From assembly GCA_937927335.1 (NCBI GenBank), contig CALBDU010000016.1, positions 3,766 to 67,765 of the forward strand: a stretch of 64,000 bases of DNA. The letters run 5' to 3'. This document shows, one piece after another, positions 8,753 to 16,773 of this stretch (position 1 is its first letter; every line of letters starts with the position of its first letter). This DNA comes from an uncultured Clostridium sp. Lineage in GTDB: Bacteria > Bacillota > Clostridia > Clostridiales > Clostridiaceae. Under the pieces are notes generated by a model. That model made no database searches, had not been told where the DNA came from, and saw only the letters and a program-made list of their open reading frames with translations. Made by a program: the position numbers and the translations under genes.

Positions 8753-9238
8753 TTATTTTTTTCGAATTTTAAATAACGGCTGGTTATATTCCACCATTTG
8801 TTCGTTGGCGGCAAGTACCTCAACAACTTCTCCCTGTACCTCTGCCTGAATTTCATTCATAAGCTTCATTGCTTCCAGGATACAGAGAGTGTCTCCCTTT
8901 TTAATCATTGAACCTACTGTTACGAAGTCTGCCTTACCGGGACCCGGGGCTGCGTAAAAGGTTCCCACTATAGGTGAAACTACTGTATACAAATCCTTTT
9001 CTGATACAGCAGCCACGTCTTTTTCAACTTCAGCCTCCACTTTTTTCTCCGGAAATATTTCAACTTTTTCCATTGGAACTTCAACTTTTGCTGCTTCCTT
9101 TTTCACAGCTTCAACCACTGGAACAGGCTCTCCATTTTTTTTCATCACAAAGGATATTCCCTGCCAGTTTACTTCAAGATAATCCAGGGTTGAGTTGTCC
9201 ATAGCCTTAATTAAATCCTTAATTCCTTCGAAATCCAT
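8753..9238 (-). CDS. accB: Biotin carboxyl carrier protein of acetyl-CoA carboxylase
   Basis: About 161 residues. The N-terminal helix is followed by a Val/Glu/Lys-rich flexible linker (about residues 45-85) and a C-terminal biotinyl domain. The biotin-accepting Lys is in LEAMKLMNE. The ATG at 9236-9238 is favoured because GGAGTGA lies 8 nt before it; a GTG three codons upstream overlaps the fabF stop region. It shares the operon with its partner enzymes accC, accD and accA. Confidence 0.96.
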   Translation of the reverse strand: MDFEGIKDLIKAMDNSTLDYLEVNWQGISFVMKKNGEPVPVVEAVKKEAAKVEVPMEKVEIFPEKKVEAEVEKDVAAVSEKDLYTVVSPIVGTFYAAPGPGKADFVTVGSMIKKGDTLCILEAMKLMNEIQAEVQGEVVEVLAANEQMVEYNQPLFKIRKK

Positions 9239-9239
9239 A

Positions 9240-10478
9240 TTACTCACTCCACTTTTTCATTAAAATTACTGCATTATGTCCGCCAAATCCAAGGGAATTG
9301 GACATAGCATATTTCAAGTCTGCCTTTCTTCCAACGTTTGGAACACAATCCAAGTCACATTCCGGATCTGGCACAGAGTAACCAATTGTTGGAGGTATAA
9401 AGCCCTCCTCCAGAGCCTTGATGCATATTACGCCTTCAACAGCTCCAGCTGCACCAAGCAGATGTCCTATCATTGATTTGGTTGAGCTTACCGGCACTCT
9501 GCCTGCAAGTTCTCCAAATACCCTCTTTATTGCTGCTGTTTCAAACTTATCATTTACAGGTGTACTTGTTCCATGGGCATTGATATAGGAAACTTCTTCC
9601 TTTGATATTCCTGCTTCTGCTATGGCAAGCTCCATTGCCCTGGCAGCTCCTTCACCATCTGGTGATGGAGAGGTCATGTGGTATGCATCACAGGTGGAGC
9701 CGTACCCAACCATTTCTGCATAGATTTTTGCTCCTCTGGCCTGTGCATGCTCCAATGACTCAACAATGAATATTCCTGCTCCTTCTCCCATTACAAACCC
9801 ATCCCTTTCAGCATCGAAAGGTATGGAAGCCCTTTTAGGATCCGTGCTTTTTGACAGCGCTGTCAAAGTTGTAAATCCAGCAATTGATAGAGGAGTAATT
9901 GAAGATTCTGTTCCTCCTGCTATTATAACATCTGCAGTACCGTTCTGTATCATCCTGTAGGCCTCGCCTATGCAATTTGTTCCTGTTGCGCAGGCAGTTA
10001 CTACAGTAGTGCATATACCTCTTGCTTCAAACTTTATAGCAACATTGCCTGCAGCCATATTGCTGATTATCATAGGTATAAACAGCGGATGTACCTTATT
10101 AGGCCCTTTTTCCAGGAATTTTGTCTGTTCCTTTTCAATTGTGCCTATTCCGCCAATGCCTGAACCTATTACTACACCAAATCTGTTTTTATCAACTTTA
10201 TCAAGATCAAGCTTGGAATCCTCCACAGCCTGGGTTGCAGCTGCAATAGCAAACTGGCTGAAGGTATCAATTCTTTTAACTTCCTTTTTATCCATATACA
10301 TGGAAGGGTCAAAATCCTTAACCTCTGCAGCAATTTTAACTTTAAATTCTGTGGTATCAAACTGTTTTATAAAGTCTATTCCGCATACACCGCTTTTAAT
10401 ATTGTTCCAAAAGGTTTCTACATCGTTGCCAACTGGTGTTATCGCACCTAAGCCTGTTACTACAACTCTTTTATTCAA
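9240..10478 (-). CDS. fabF: Beta-ketoacyl-ACP synthase II
   Basis: A condensing enzyme of about 412 residues that extends acyl-ACP with malonyl-ACP. The Cys-His-His triad is visible: Cys in VVTACATGTN (about 163), His in YINAHGTSTPVND (about 300) and His in MIGHLLGAAGA (about 340), plus GFGGHNA near the C-terminus. The likely start is the TTG at 10476-10478, preceded by GGTGA and giving MNKRVVVTGLGAITPVG; an ATG four codons upstream (10490) has no properly spaced ribosome site. It is the only elongation synthase in the operon. Confidence 0.96.
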   Translation of the reverse strand: MNKRVVVTGLGAITPVGNDVETFWNNIKSGVCGIDFIKQFDTTEFKVKIAAEVKDFDPSMYMDKKEVKRIDTFSQFAIAAATQAVEDSKLDLDKVDKNRFGVVIGSGIGGIGTIEKEQTKFLEKGPNKVHPLFIPMIISNMAAGNVAIKFEARGICTTVVTACATGTNCIGEAYRMIQNGTADVIIAGGTESSITPLSIAGFTTLTALSKSTDPKRASIPFDAERDGFVMGEGAGIFIVESLEHAQARGAKIYAEMVGYGSTCDAYHMTSPSPDGEGAARAMELAIAEAGISKEEVSYINAHGTSTPVNDKFETAAIKRVFGELAGRVPVSSTKSMIGHLLGAAGAVEGVICIKALEEGFIPPTIGYSVPDPECDLDCVPNVGRKADLKYAMSNSLGFGGHNAVILMKKWSE

Positions 10479-10504
10479 AATTTTCACCATCCTATTGTTT
10501 ATTT

Positions 10505-11257
10505 TTACATTACCATTCCGCCGTCTATATTTATTATCTGTCCTGTAATATAGCTTCCTGAATCCGAAACTAAAAATGCCACAGCCTCGGCAATATCCTC
10601 CGGCTTTCCGAATCTTTTCAGCGGAATTCCGTTAAGCAGGCCCTCTTTTGCCTTTTCAGGCAGCACATCAGTCATATCTGTCTGTATAAAACCTGGTGCC
10701 ACTGCATTAACTGTAATGCCTCTGGATGCCAGCTCCCTGGCAGTGGATTTAGTTATACCTATAACTCCTGCTTTTGAAGCAGAGTAATTAACCTGTCCGG
10801 CATTTCCGGTTATACCCACAACAGAAGACATATTTACAATTCTGCCGCTTCTCTGTTTAACCATATACGGGGCAGCGTGCCTGATGCAGTTAAAGGTTCC
10901 TTTCAAATTAACATCTATAACACCGTCAAAGTCTTCCTCCTTCATTCTCATGAGAAGTCCGTCCTTAGTTATTCCAGCGTTATTAACAAGTATATCTATT
11001 GATCCAAAATTATCAACTGCAGCTTTAATTATTTTTTCAGCATCAGAAAAGCTGCTAACATCTCCCTGAACTGCAACAGCATTTGATCCTGCCGCCTTTA
11101 TATCCTCTAGTACCTGCTGTACTGATTCAATGCTGCTTCTGTAATTTAGTACTATATTTGCTCCAAGTGATGCCAGCTTTATTGCCACAGCCCTGCCGAT
11201 CCCCCTGCTGGCTCCAGTTACTACTGCAGTTTTTCCAATAAGGTTTTTATCACACAT
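10505..11257 (-). CDS. fabG: 3-oxoacyl-ACP reductase
   Basis: A 250-residue short-chain dehydrogenase that reduces 3-ketoacyl-ACP with NADPH. The cofactor loop is TGASRGIGRA (residues 14-23); the catalytic residues are Ser145 (NMSSVVG), Tyr158 and Lys162 (YSASK). The C-terminal SYITGQIINIDGGM is typical of FabG. GGAGAAAATTAA precedes the ATG. It lies between fabD and fabF as in other clostridial fab operons. Confidence 0.96.
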   Translation of the reverse strand: MCDKNLIGKTAVVTGASRGIGRAVAIKLASLGANIVLNYRSSIESVQQVLEDIKAAGSNAVAVQGDVSSFSDAEKIIKAAVDNFGSIDILVNNAGITKDGLLMRMKEEDFDGVIDVNLKGTFNCIRHAAPYMVKQRSGRIVNMSSVVGITGNAGQVNYSASKAGVIGITKSTARELASRGITVNAVAPGFIQTDMTDVLPEKAKEGLLNGIPLKRFGKPEDIAEAVAFLVSDSGSYITGQIINIDGGMVM

Positions 11258-11282
11258 TTAATTTTCTCCAATCCAATGGCTA

Positions 11283-12218
11283 TCAGCCATTTATTTTTTC
11301 TACAGCCTTATTCAAGGACTCCAGATCCTCTACATTTAATGTAGTGATCTTTCTGTTGATTTTCTTAACGAAGCCGCACAAGGTTTTACCTGGTCCAAGC
11401 TCTATAAATGTATCTACGCCGTTTTCCAGCATAGTATTTATTGTCTTTTCCCATTGAACTGGACTCATAACCTGCTTTTTCAGCACAGCTTTTATATCAC
11501 CGGCATCCTTAATAAATTCTCCTGTAACATTTGTTATTACAGGTATGTTCATGGAATTAAGCTTTATTTTTTTTAGCTCCTGCTCAAGCTTTTCAGCTGC
11601 AGGCTTTAGCATAGATGTATGGAAAGGTCCGCTTACATTCAGCATTACAGCCTTAAGCGCTCCTGCTTCCTTAGCCTTTTCACAGGCTGCCTTAACTGCC
11701 TCTATTTCTCCGGCAATAACTATCTGGCCCGGACAGTTAAAATTTGCCCCTTCAATAATGCCCAGTTCAGAGGTGCTTTTTAGAACCTCCTCAAGAATTT
11801 CAGGTTTTAATCCGATTATGGCAGCCATCCCGCCAACTCCTGCTGGTACTGCCTCCTGCATAAACCGTCCTCTTTTCTTAACCAGCTTTACAGCTTCTTC
11901 AAAATTAAAAACACCGCTGCAAACCAAAGCCGAATATTCTCCAAGGCTCAGTCCTGCTGTGTAATGTGGTTTTACTCCTTTTTCCTCCAAGGCCTTCATG
12001 GCTGCTATGCTTGTGGTTAATATAGCTGGCTGAGTATTTTCAGTAATATTAAGCTCATCCTCAGGGCCCTCAAAACACAGGCTGCTTATTTTAAATCCCA
12101 GCGCCTCATCCGCCTTGTCAAATATTTCCTTAGAAACAGGAATATTTTCATAAAGCTCTCTGCCCATTCCTGGGTACTGGGCTCCCTGGCCTGAAAAAAT
12201 AAATGCAATCTTACCCAT
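11283..12218 (-). CDS. fabD: Malonyl-CoA:ACP transacylase
   Basis: About 311 residues; it loads malonate onto ACP. It begins IAFIFSGQGAQYPGMG and has the nucleophile Ser91 in AGLSLGEYSALV. The motif is GLSLG rather than the textbook GHSLG, but the essential second His is present in GPFHTSM (about 200). I chose the ATG at 12218 because GGAGGAGC lies directly upstream; a TTG four codons earlier overlaps the ribosome site. The gene begins 12 bp after the fabK stop. Confidence 0.95.
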   Translation of the reverse strand: MGKIAFIFSGQGAQYPGMGRELYENIPVSKEIFDKADEALGFKISSLCFEGPEDELNITENTQPAILTTSIAAMKALEEKGVKPHYTAGLSLGEYSALVCSGVFNFEEAVKLVKKRGRFMQEAVPAGVGGMAAIIGLKPEILEEVLKSTSELGIIEGANFNCPGQIVIAGEIEAVKAACEKAKEAGALKAVMLNVSGPFHTSMLKPAAEKLEQELKKIKLNSMNIPVITNVTGEFIKDAGDIKAVLKKQVMSPVQWEKTINTMLENGVDTFIELGPGKTLCGFVKKINRKITTLNVEDLESLNKAVEKING

Positions 12219-12230
12219 TTGCTCCTCCAA

Positions 12231-13178
12231 TTATTTAACTATAAATTTATTTTCAACTTCAAGAATCTGATTTTCGGCTTCAAGAAGCATTTCATCAATG
12301 ATTTCCCGGCAAGTCTGCTCTTTCTTAACTAATCCTGCTATCTGGCCAGCCATCACAGAGCCCATTTCAACATCACCTAATTTGGCAGCTTTGCTCAATG
12401 CGCCTCTTCCAAGCTCCTCATATTTTTCCAGAGGTGCACATTCCTTCTCAAGGAGCTGGAACTGCCTTGAAAGTTTATTTCTGAGTATTCTTACTGGGTG
12501 TCCTGTAGGTCTTCCTGTAACGTGTGTATCTATGTCCTTTGCTCCCAGCACTTTTTGTTTATAATTTTCATGGACAGTACATTCCTTTGCCACCAGGAAT
12601 CTTGTTCCCACCTGCACTCCTACTGCTCCAAGCATCAATGCTGCTGCAACACCTCTCCCGTCTCCAATTCCGCCTGCAGCTATTACAGGTATATTTACGG
12701 CATCTACAACCTGTGGAACCAGCGCCATGGTTGTCAATTCTCCCACATGTCCGCCAGATTCACAGCCTTCAGCAATTACAGCATCAACTCCAGCTCTTTC
12801 CATTCTCTTTGCCAGTGCCACAGATGGAACAACAGGAATAACCTTAATACCATATTGCTTCCACATTTCTATATATTTGCCCGGATTTCCCGCACCAGTG
12901 GTTACAACTTTAACTCCTTCCTCACAAACCATTTTTGCGATTTCCTCTGCACTTTCGCTTAGAAGCATAATATTTACGCCAAAAGGCTTGTCAGTAAGTT
13001 TTTTTGCCTTTCTTATTTCGTCTCTTACCCAATCTACAGGTGCATTCCCTGTAATTATACCAAGTCCACCGGCATTTGATACTGCTGCAGCAAGAGAACT
13101 GTCAGCTATCCATGCCATCCCTCCCTGTATAATAGGATATTTAATTCCTGCCATATTACAAAATTCACTGTGTATCAT
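12231..13178 (-). CDS. fabK: FMN-dependent enoyl-ACP reductase II
   Basis: A 315-residue flavoprotein of the nitronate monooxygenase/FabK superfamily that reduces enoyl-ACP in the last elongation step. Visible parts are YPIIQGGMAWIADSSLAAAVSNAGGLG at the N-terminus (FMN-binding barrel start), EGCESGGHVGE, PVIAAGGIGDGRG and MLGAVGVQVGTRF. There is no FabI or FabL in the operon, so this is probably the main enoyl reductase and would make the organism intrinsically triclosan-tolerant, as known for FabK. AGGAGGAT precedes the ATG. Its position between acpP and fabD separates it from the divergent relative at 14911-15984. Confidence 0.95.
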   Translation of the reverse strand: MIHSEFCNMAGIKYPIIQGGMAWIADSSLAAAVSNAGGLGIITGNAPVDWVRDEIRKAKKLTDKPFGVNIMLLSESAEEIAKMVCEEGVKVVTTGAGNPGKYIEMWKQYGIKVIPVVPSVALAKRMERAGVDAVIAEGCESGGHVGELTTMALVPQVVDAVNIPVIAAGGIGDGRGVAAALMLGAVGVQVGTRFLVAKECTVHENYKQKVLGAKDIDTHVTGRPTGHPVRILRNKLSRQFQLLEKECAPLEKYEELGRGALSKAAKLGDVEMGSVMAGQIAGLVKKEQTCREIIDEMLLEAENQILEVENKFIVK

Positions 13179-13208
13179 TTTTATCCTCCTATCTATCCCA
13201 GAAGTTGT

Positions 13209-13427
13209 TTATTTTTTACTTTCAACAAAATTCACTGCATCTCTTATAGTTTTTATTTCCTCTGCATCTTCAATCTGAATGTTGAAGGCATCTTCAATCT
13301 CTATAATTATCTGGAACAGATCCAATGAATCCACGCCAAGCTCTTCAAAGCTTGTATCCATAGTTATCTCATCCTGTTCAAGCTCAAGCTGCTCCATGAT
13401 AATATTTTTTATTCTATCAAATACCAT
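13209..13427 (-). CDS. acpP: Acyl carrier protein
   Basis: A 72-residue acidic four-helix carrier. The phosphopantetheine-accepting Ser34 lies in the GVDSLDLFQI motif. It sits between fabH and fabK as the operon's own carrier. GAGGATTAATT precedes the ATG. Charge pattern and length match other clostridial ACPs. Confidence 0.96.
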   Translation of the reverse strand: MVFDRIKNIIMEQLELEQDEITMDTSFEELGVDSLDLFQIIIEIEDAFNIQIEDAEEIKTIRDAVNFVESKK

Positions 13428-13441
13428 AATTAATCCTCACT

Positions 13442-14428
13442 TTACCATTCAATGATCGTACCGCCGTAAGTCAACCCACCGCCAAAGGCAACCAGCATAA
13501 TTTTATCACCTTTTTTAAGCATGCCCTTCTTTGATATTTCATCCAGAGCAATAGCCACGCTGGCCGCTGATGTATTGCCAAACCGATCTATATTTACATA
13601 GAACTTATCTTCAGATACCCCAAGCTTTTTTGCTGTGAACTCAATTATTCTTGTATTTGCCTGATGTGGTATTATATATTTTATATCCTCCAGGTTAAGA
13701 CCGGATGCCTTAAGAAGTTCGTCTATGGACAAACTCATAACATTTACTGCAAATTTAAATATTTCCCTGCCGTCCATCTTTACTGTGCAGCTGTTCAAAT
13801 CAAACTCATTAGCACATTCAGACTTAACATAAGGATTTCTAACAGGTATGCTGCCGCAGGTAAGATGATGTCCCTTGGTTCCGTCTGAACCGCTGTAGCA
13901 GGCCAATATGCCGTTATGTTGGGAAGCCTTCATTACTGCAGCTCCTGCACCATCTGCAAATATAACACAGGTGCTTCTGTCTTCCCAGTTCACAACCTTT
14001 GATAATGTTTCAGCTCCTATTACCAAAGCAGTTCTAAATCTTCCTGTCTTTATAAATTGTGCAGCTATATCCAATGCATAAACAAACCCGGTACAGGCTG
14101 CTGAGATGTCAAAGCAGGTTGCATTGACAGCATTAATATTCTTTTGCACTATGCAGGCTGTATTTGGTATAAATGCATCAGGAGTCAAAGTAGCTACTAT
14201 GATGAGGTCCAATTCCATAGGGTTAGTGCCTGAGTCTTCAAGAGCCTTCAGTGCAGCTTTAGTTGACAGATCTGAAGTGTTTTCACCTTCAGATATCCTT
14301 CTTTCCCTTATGCCTGTTCTTGTTCTTATCCATTCATCGCTGGTTTCCACAATTTCTGCCAGTTCATCGTTGGTTACAATCTTTTCAGGAGCATAACTCC
14401 CGGTACCAATAATTTCAACATTATTCAT
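13442..14428 (-). CDS. fabH: Beta-ketoacyl-ACP synthase III
   Basis: A 328-residue initiating condensing enzyme that joins acyl-CoA primers to malonyl-ACP. The catalytic triad is Cys112 (DISAACTGFVYAL), His255 (IIPHQANTR) and Asn285 (RFGNTSAAS). The start MNNVEIIGTGSYAPEK is typical. AAGGAGAAAA precedes the ATG. Its position directly after the fabT regulator copies the Streptococcus/Clostridium fab cluster order. Confidence 0.96.
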   Translation of the reverse strand: MNNVEIIGTGSYAPEKIVTNDELAEIVETSDEWIRTRTGIRERRISEGENTSDLSTKAALKALEDSGTNPMELDLIIVATLTPDAFIPNTACIVQKNINAVNATCFDISAACTGFVYALDIAAQFIKTGRFRTALVIGAETLSKVVNWEDRSTCVIFADGAGAAVMKASQHNGILACYSGSDGTKGHHLTCGSIPVRNPYVKSECANEFDLNSCTVKMDGREIFKFAVNVMSLSIDELLKASGLNLEDIKYIIPHQANTRIIEFTAKKLGVSEDKFYVNIDRFGNTSAASVAIALDEISKKGMLKKGDKIMLVAFGGGLTYGGTIIEW

Positions 14429-14447
14429 ATTTTTTCTCCTTAAAAGT

Positions 14448-14900
14448 TCAATCTCTAAGATTATATTTTTCTTTAAAAAAATGGTTCAGTTTGTCCAGTG
14501 ACATTATCAGGAGTTTTTCTTCATCCTCTGTCAGCCCCTGTATAGTGGCCTTCACCATATCTGAATGAAATTTCTGATGTATCCTGTAAGCAAGCTTTCC
14601 TCTTTTAGTGAGACTTATATAAACCATCCTTCTATCTTCTTCAGATTTGTTTCTTTGTACATATCCTTTTCTAACCAGATGATTGATAGCTATGGTTAAG
14701 GTTCCCACTGTGATATCCAATATGGCGGCAACCTCCGACATAGTCTTGGAGCTATACATGCCGATTGCTTCAATGGTATGAATCTCAGTAACTGAAATAT
14801 CATTGAAAACACCTGACTGAAGGGCTTTTTGTTCAATTGTAAGGATATCATTAAAAGTATCAACCAATAGTTCGTTTATAACACTGATGGAATTATTCAT
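14448..14900 (-). CDS. fabT: MarR-family repressor of fatty acid synthesis (FabT-like)
   Basis: About 150 residues with a MarR winged helix (TMSEVAAILDITVGTLTIAINHLVRKGY, then the wing RNKSEEDRRMVYISLT). In streptococci FabT binds a TTTGATTATCAAA-type palindrome and, with acyl-ACP as co-repressor, represses fab genes. Here the gene is second in the fab operon and two such palindromes cover the operon promoter (16003-16031), so autoregulated repression is the likely role. The start is the ATG at 14900 with AAGGTGAAG upstream; a longer frame to 14933 overlaps the preceding gene without a better site. Confidence 0.88.
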   Translation of the reverse strand: MNNSISVINELLVDTFNDILTIEQKALQSGVFNDISVTEIHTIEAIGMYSSKTMSEVAAILDITVGTLTIAINHLVRKGYVQRNKSEEDRRMVYISLTKRGKLAYRIHQKFHSDMVKATIQGLTEDEEKLLIMSLDKLNHFFKEKYNLRD

Positions 14901-14910
14901 AACTTCACCT

Positions 14911-15984
14911 TTATAAATTTTTTTCTGCAGCACAAACCAGTTCTTTCATCAGTTCCTTAACTGTAACAATTTTATCCAGCCTGTATGCATTGCTTCCTAC
15001 AAAAACAAGGCCTTCATCACAATTACCTTCAACTGCATTTATCAGTGCTTTGGAAATGCAGTAAGGAGTATCCTTTGGGTTACACTTTTTAATGCAGTTG
15101 TAGCATTTTTTTGGTGCAATCCTTCCTTCTTCCGCTTTTTTTATAAACCTGTTCCGTATGGCTCTTCCAGGAAGCCCCACAGGACTTTGGATTATGGCTA
15201 TATCCTCCTCTTTGGAATTGATATAGGCCATTTTATATTTTATATCTGCATCGCATTCTTCCGTTGCAACAAACCTTGTCCCCATTTGCACACCTGCGGC
15301 ACCTAATTTTAAGAATCTTGCTATATCCTCTCCGGTATATATACCTCCTGCTGCAATTACAGGTATCCTCTTGCCGGATTCCTCTTCAAAAACCGCCACA
15401 GCACTAATAACCTCTGCTGTTATTTCCTCCAGAGGTCGTTTATTCTCTTCACTTAACTCTTCTCTTTTAAAACCAAGGTGGCCTCCTGCCTCAGGACCCT
15501 CCACCACTACCAGGTCCGGAACCTTGTGGTATTTTTTTGTCCAGTTTTTTATTATTAATGTTGCTGCCTTTCCTGAGGATACTATAGGAGCAATTTTTAC
15601 ATTACTGCCTTCCACAAGCTTTGGCAGATGCATAGGCAGCCCTGCTCCCGATATTATCAGATCAGCGCCAGCCTCAACACAAGCCTGCACCATTTCATCA
15701 TAGTGGTTAATGGCAACCATTAAATTTACTCCAAGGATGCCTTTAGGACTCAATTCCCTGGCTTTTTTAATTTCCTGTTTCATTGCCCTTATATTAGCAT
15801 TTAAAGTATCTGTTTCAAAATCAGGTTCTCTGTATCCAATCTGAACTCCTGAAATTACTCCGACTCCTCCTTCGGCTGCCACTGCTGCTGCCAGCCTTGA
15901 GCCTGATACACCTACTCCCATTCCGCCTTGAATAATAGGTAGTTCTGCAACTAAATCCCCAATTTTTAAGGATGGTAGTTTCAT
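14911..15984 (-). CDS. FabK/nitronate monooxygenase-like flavoprotein with Cys-rich C-terminal segment
   Basis: 357 residues of the FMN-dependent nitronate monooxygenase/FabK superfamily: PIIQGGMGVGVSGSRLAAAVAAEGG, EGPEAGGHLGF, PVIAAGGIYTGEDIARFL and GAAGVQMGTRF. It differs from the operon's fabK by about 40 extra C-terminal residues with a CYNCIKKCNPKDTPYC cluster, which could bind metal. Its function is uncertain: a second enoyl reductase, a nitronate oxidase or another flavin-dependent reductase. It is the first gene of the fab operon, directly behind the FabT-type operators, so it is expected to respond to fatty acid supply. GGAGGAGAG precedes the ATG. Confidence 0.85.
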   Translation of the reverse strand: MKLPSLKIGDLVAELPIIQGGMGVGVSGSRLAAAVAAEGGVGVISGVQIGYREPDFETDTLNANIRAMKQEIKKARELSPKGILGVNLMVAINHYDEMVQACVEAGADLIISGAGLPMHLPKLVEGSNVKIAPIVSSGKAATLIIKNWTKKYHKVPDLVVVEGPEAGGHLGFKREELSEENKRPLEEITAEVISAVAVFEEESGKRIPVIAAGGIYTGEDIARFLKLGAAGVQMGTRFVATEECDADIKYKMAYINSKEEDIAIIQSPVGLPGRAIRNRFIKKAEEGRIAPKKCYNCIKKCNPKDTPYCISKALINAVEGNCDEGLVFVGSNAYRLDKIVTVKELMKELVCAAEKNL

Positions 15985-16002
15985 CTAATCTCTCCTCCAT
16001 TT

Positions 16003-16031
16003 TTTGATTCTCAAATAGTTTGATAATCAAA
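16003..16031 (-). promoter_or_regulatory. Tandem FabT-type operators
   Basis: Two palindromes of the form TTTGA-N3-TCAAA lie at 16003-16015 and 16019-16031, with centres 16 bp apart. They match the known FabT box TTTGATTATCAAA and sit between the -10 element and the first gene of the operon; the second touches the -10. Confidence 0.85.
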
Positions 16032-16059
16032 GTATATAGCAAGGCAAGTATTTTGTCAA
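16031..16059 (-). promoter_or_regulatory. Sigma-A promoter of the acc-fab operon
   Basis: On the minus strand TTGACA (16054-16059) and TATACT (16031-16036) are separated by 17 bp. Transcription should start near 16024, inside the FabT-type operators. Confidence 0.85.
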
Positions 16060-16086
16060 TATATTTTGTAAATATTAGGAATTTCC

Positions 16087-16617
16087 TTATATTTGTTTAA
16101 TATAAACCAGTGGATTCTGGGCTGCGCCATTGACTCTTATTTCAAAATGCACATGGGGTCCGGTACTATTTCCTGTACTTCCAACCTCCCCTATCTGTTC
16201 ACCGGATTTTACCTTTTGTGACTTCTTTACATATATTTTTCTGCAATGTGCATATACCGTTTCTATTCCGCTTCCATGGTCTATCTTAATAACGTAGCCA
16301 TAACCCTGCTGCCAGCCTGAAAAGGAAACTACCCCTGAGGCTGCTGAATGTATTATTGTTCCATAGGGAGCTCCTATGTCTATTCCATTATGCATTTTTC
16401 CCCACCTTTGGCCAAAGTTACTTGTAAGTGTCCCCTTGGCAGGAAGTGAAAATTTCTGCATATTTATATGCCCTGACCTTGAAGGCTCATAAGTTTCAGC
16501 TTTAACCGTATAAGGCTGTATTTCCTTATAATCATATGTAAAAATCCCGTTGTAAAGTGTAAACGCAGTTATTATCACAGCCCCTACACTAGCCCCCATT
16601 TTCATTTTAAAGCTCAC
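16087..16617 (-). CDS. LytM-type M23 metallopeptidase, membrane-anchored or secreted
   Basis: 176 residues. An N-terminal hydrophobic segment (about 8-26) acts as a signal anchor; the rest is an M23 domain with zinc ligands in HNGIDIG and HVHFE and a GQRWGKMHNG lead-in typical of lysostaphin-like endopeptidases. It probably cleaves peptidoglycan cross-bridges outside the membrane. All metal-site motifs are present, so it should be active. The start is GTG (16615-16617) behind AAGGAGTTGG. It is divergent from the DnaD gene and unrelated to the fab operon downstream. Confidence 0.88.
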   Translation of the reverse strand: MSFKMKMGASVGAVIITAFTLYNGIFTYDYKEIQPYTVKAETYEPSRSGHINMQKFSLPAKGTLTSNFGQRWGKMHNGIDIGAPYGTIIHSAASGVVSFSGWQQGYGYVIKIDHGSGIETVYAHCRKIYVKKSQKVKSGEQIGEVGSTGNSTGPHVHFEIRVNGAAQNPLVYIKQI

Positions 16618-16703
16618 GATACCAACTCCTTCAAAATATTTATACCTGACTTATTGTTCCAATAATTATCATTAATATTACCTTTTTATTAAAATTTTTT
16701 ACA

Positions 16704-16732
16704 TTGTGATAGTTTTTTGTATTTGTTATAAT
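16704..16732 (+). promoter_or_regulatory. Promoter of the dnaD-dnaC-like pair
   Basis: TTGTGA (16704-16709) and TATAAT (16727-16732) are separated by 17 bp, about 40 bp before the ATG. Confidence 0.6.
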
Positions 16733-16773
16733 TAAGTAGGTTTCCATTTCATATAAAGGAAGGTTAAAAACTT

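Noticed and set aside
9970..10548. 192-codon plus-strand ORF opposite fabF
   Set aside because: It lies antisense to the catalytic core of fabF and shows no family features.
12498..13278. Overlapping plus-strand ORFs opposite fabK
   Set aside because: Several frames are open at once because of codon bias of fabK; none has a ribosome site.
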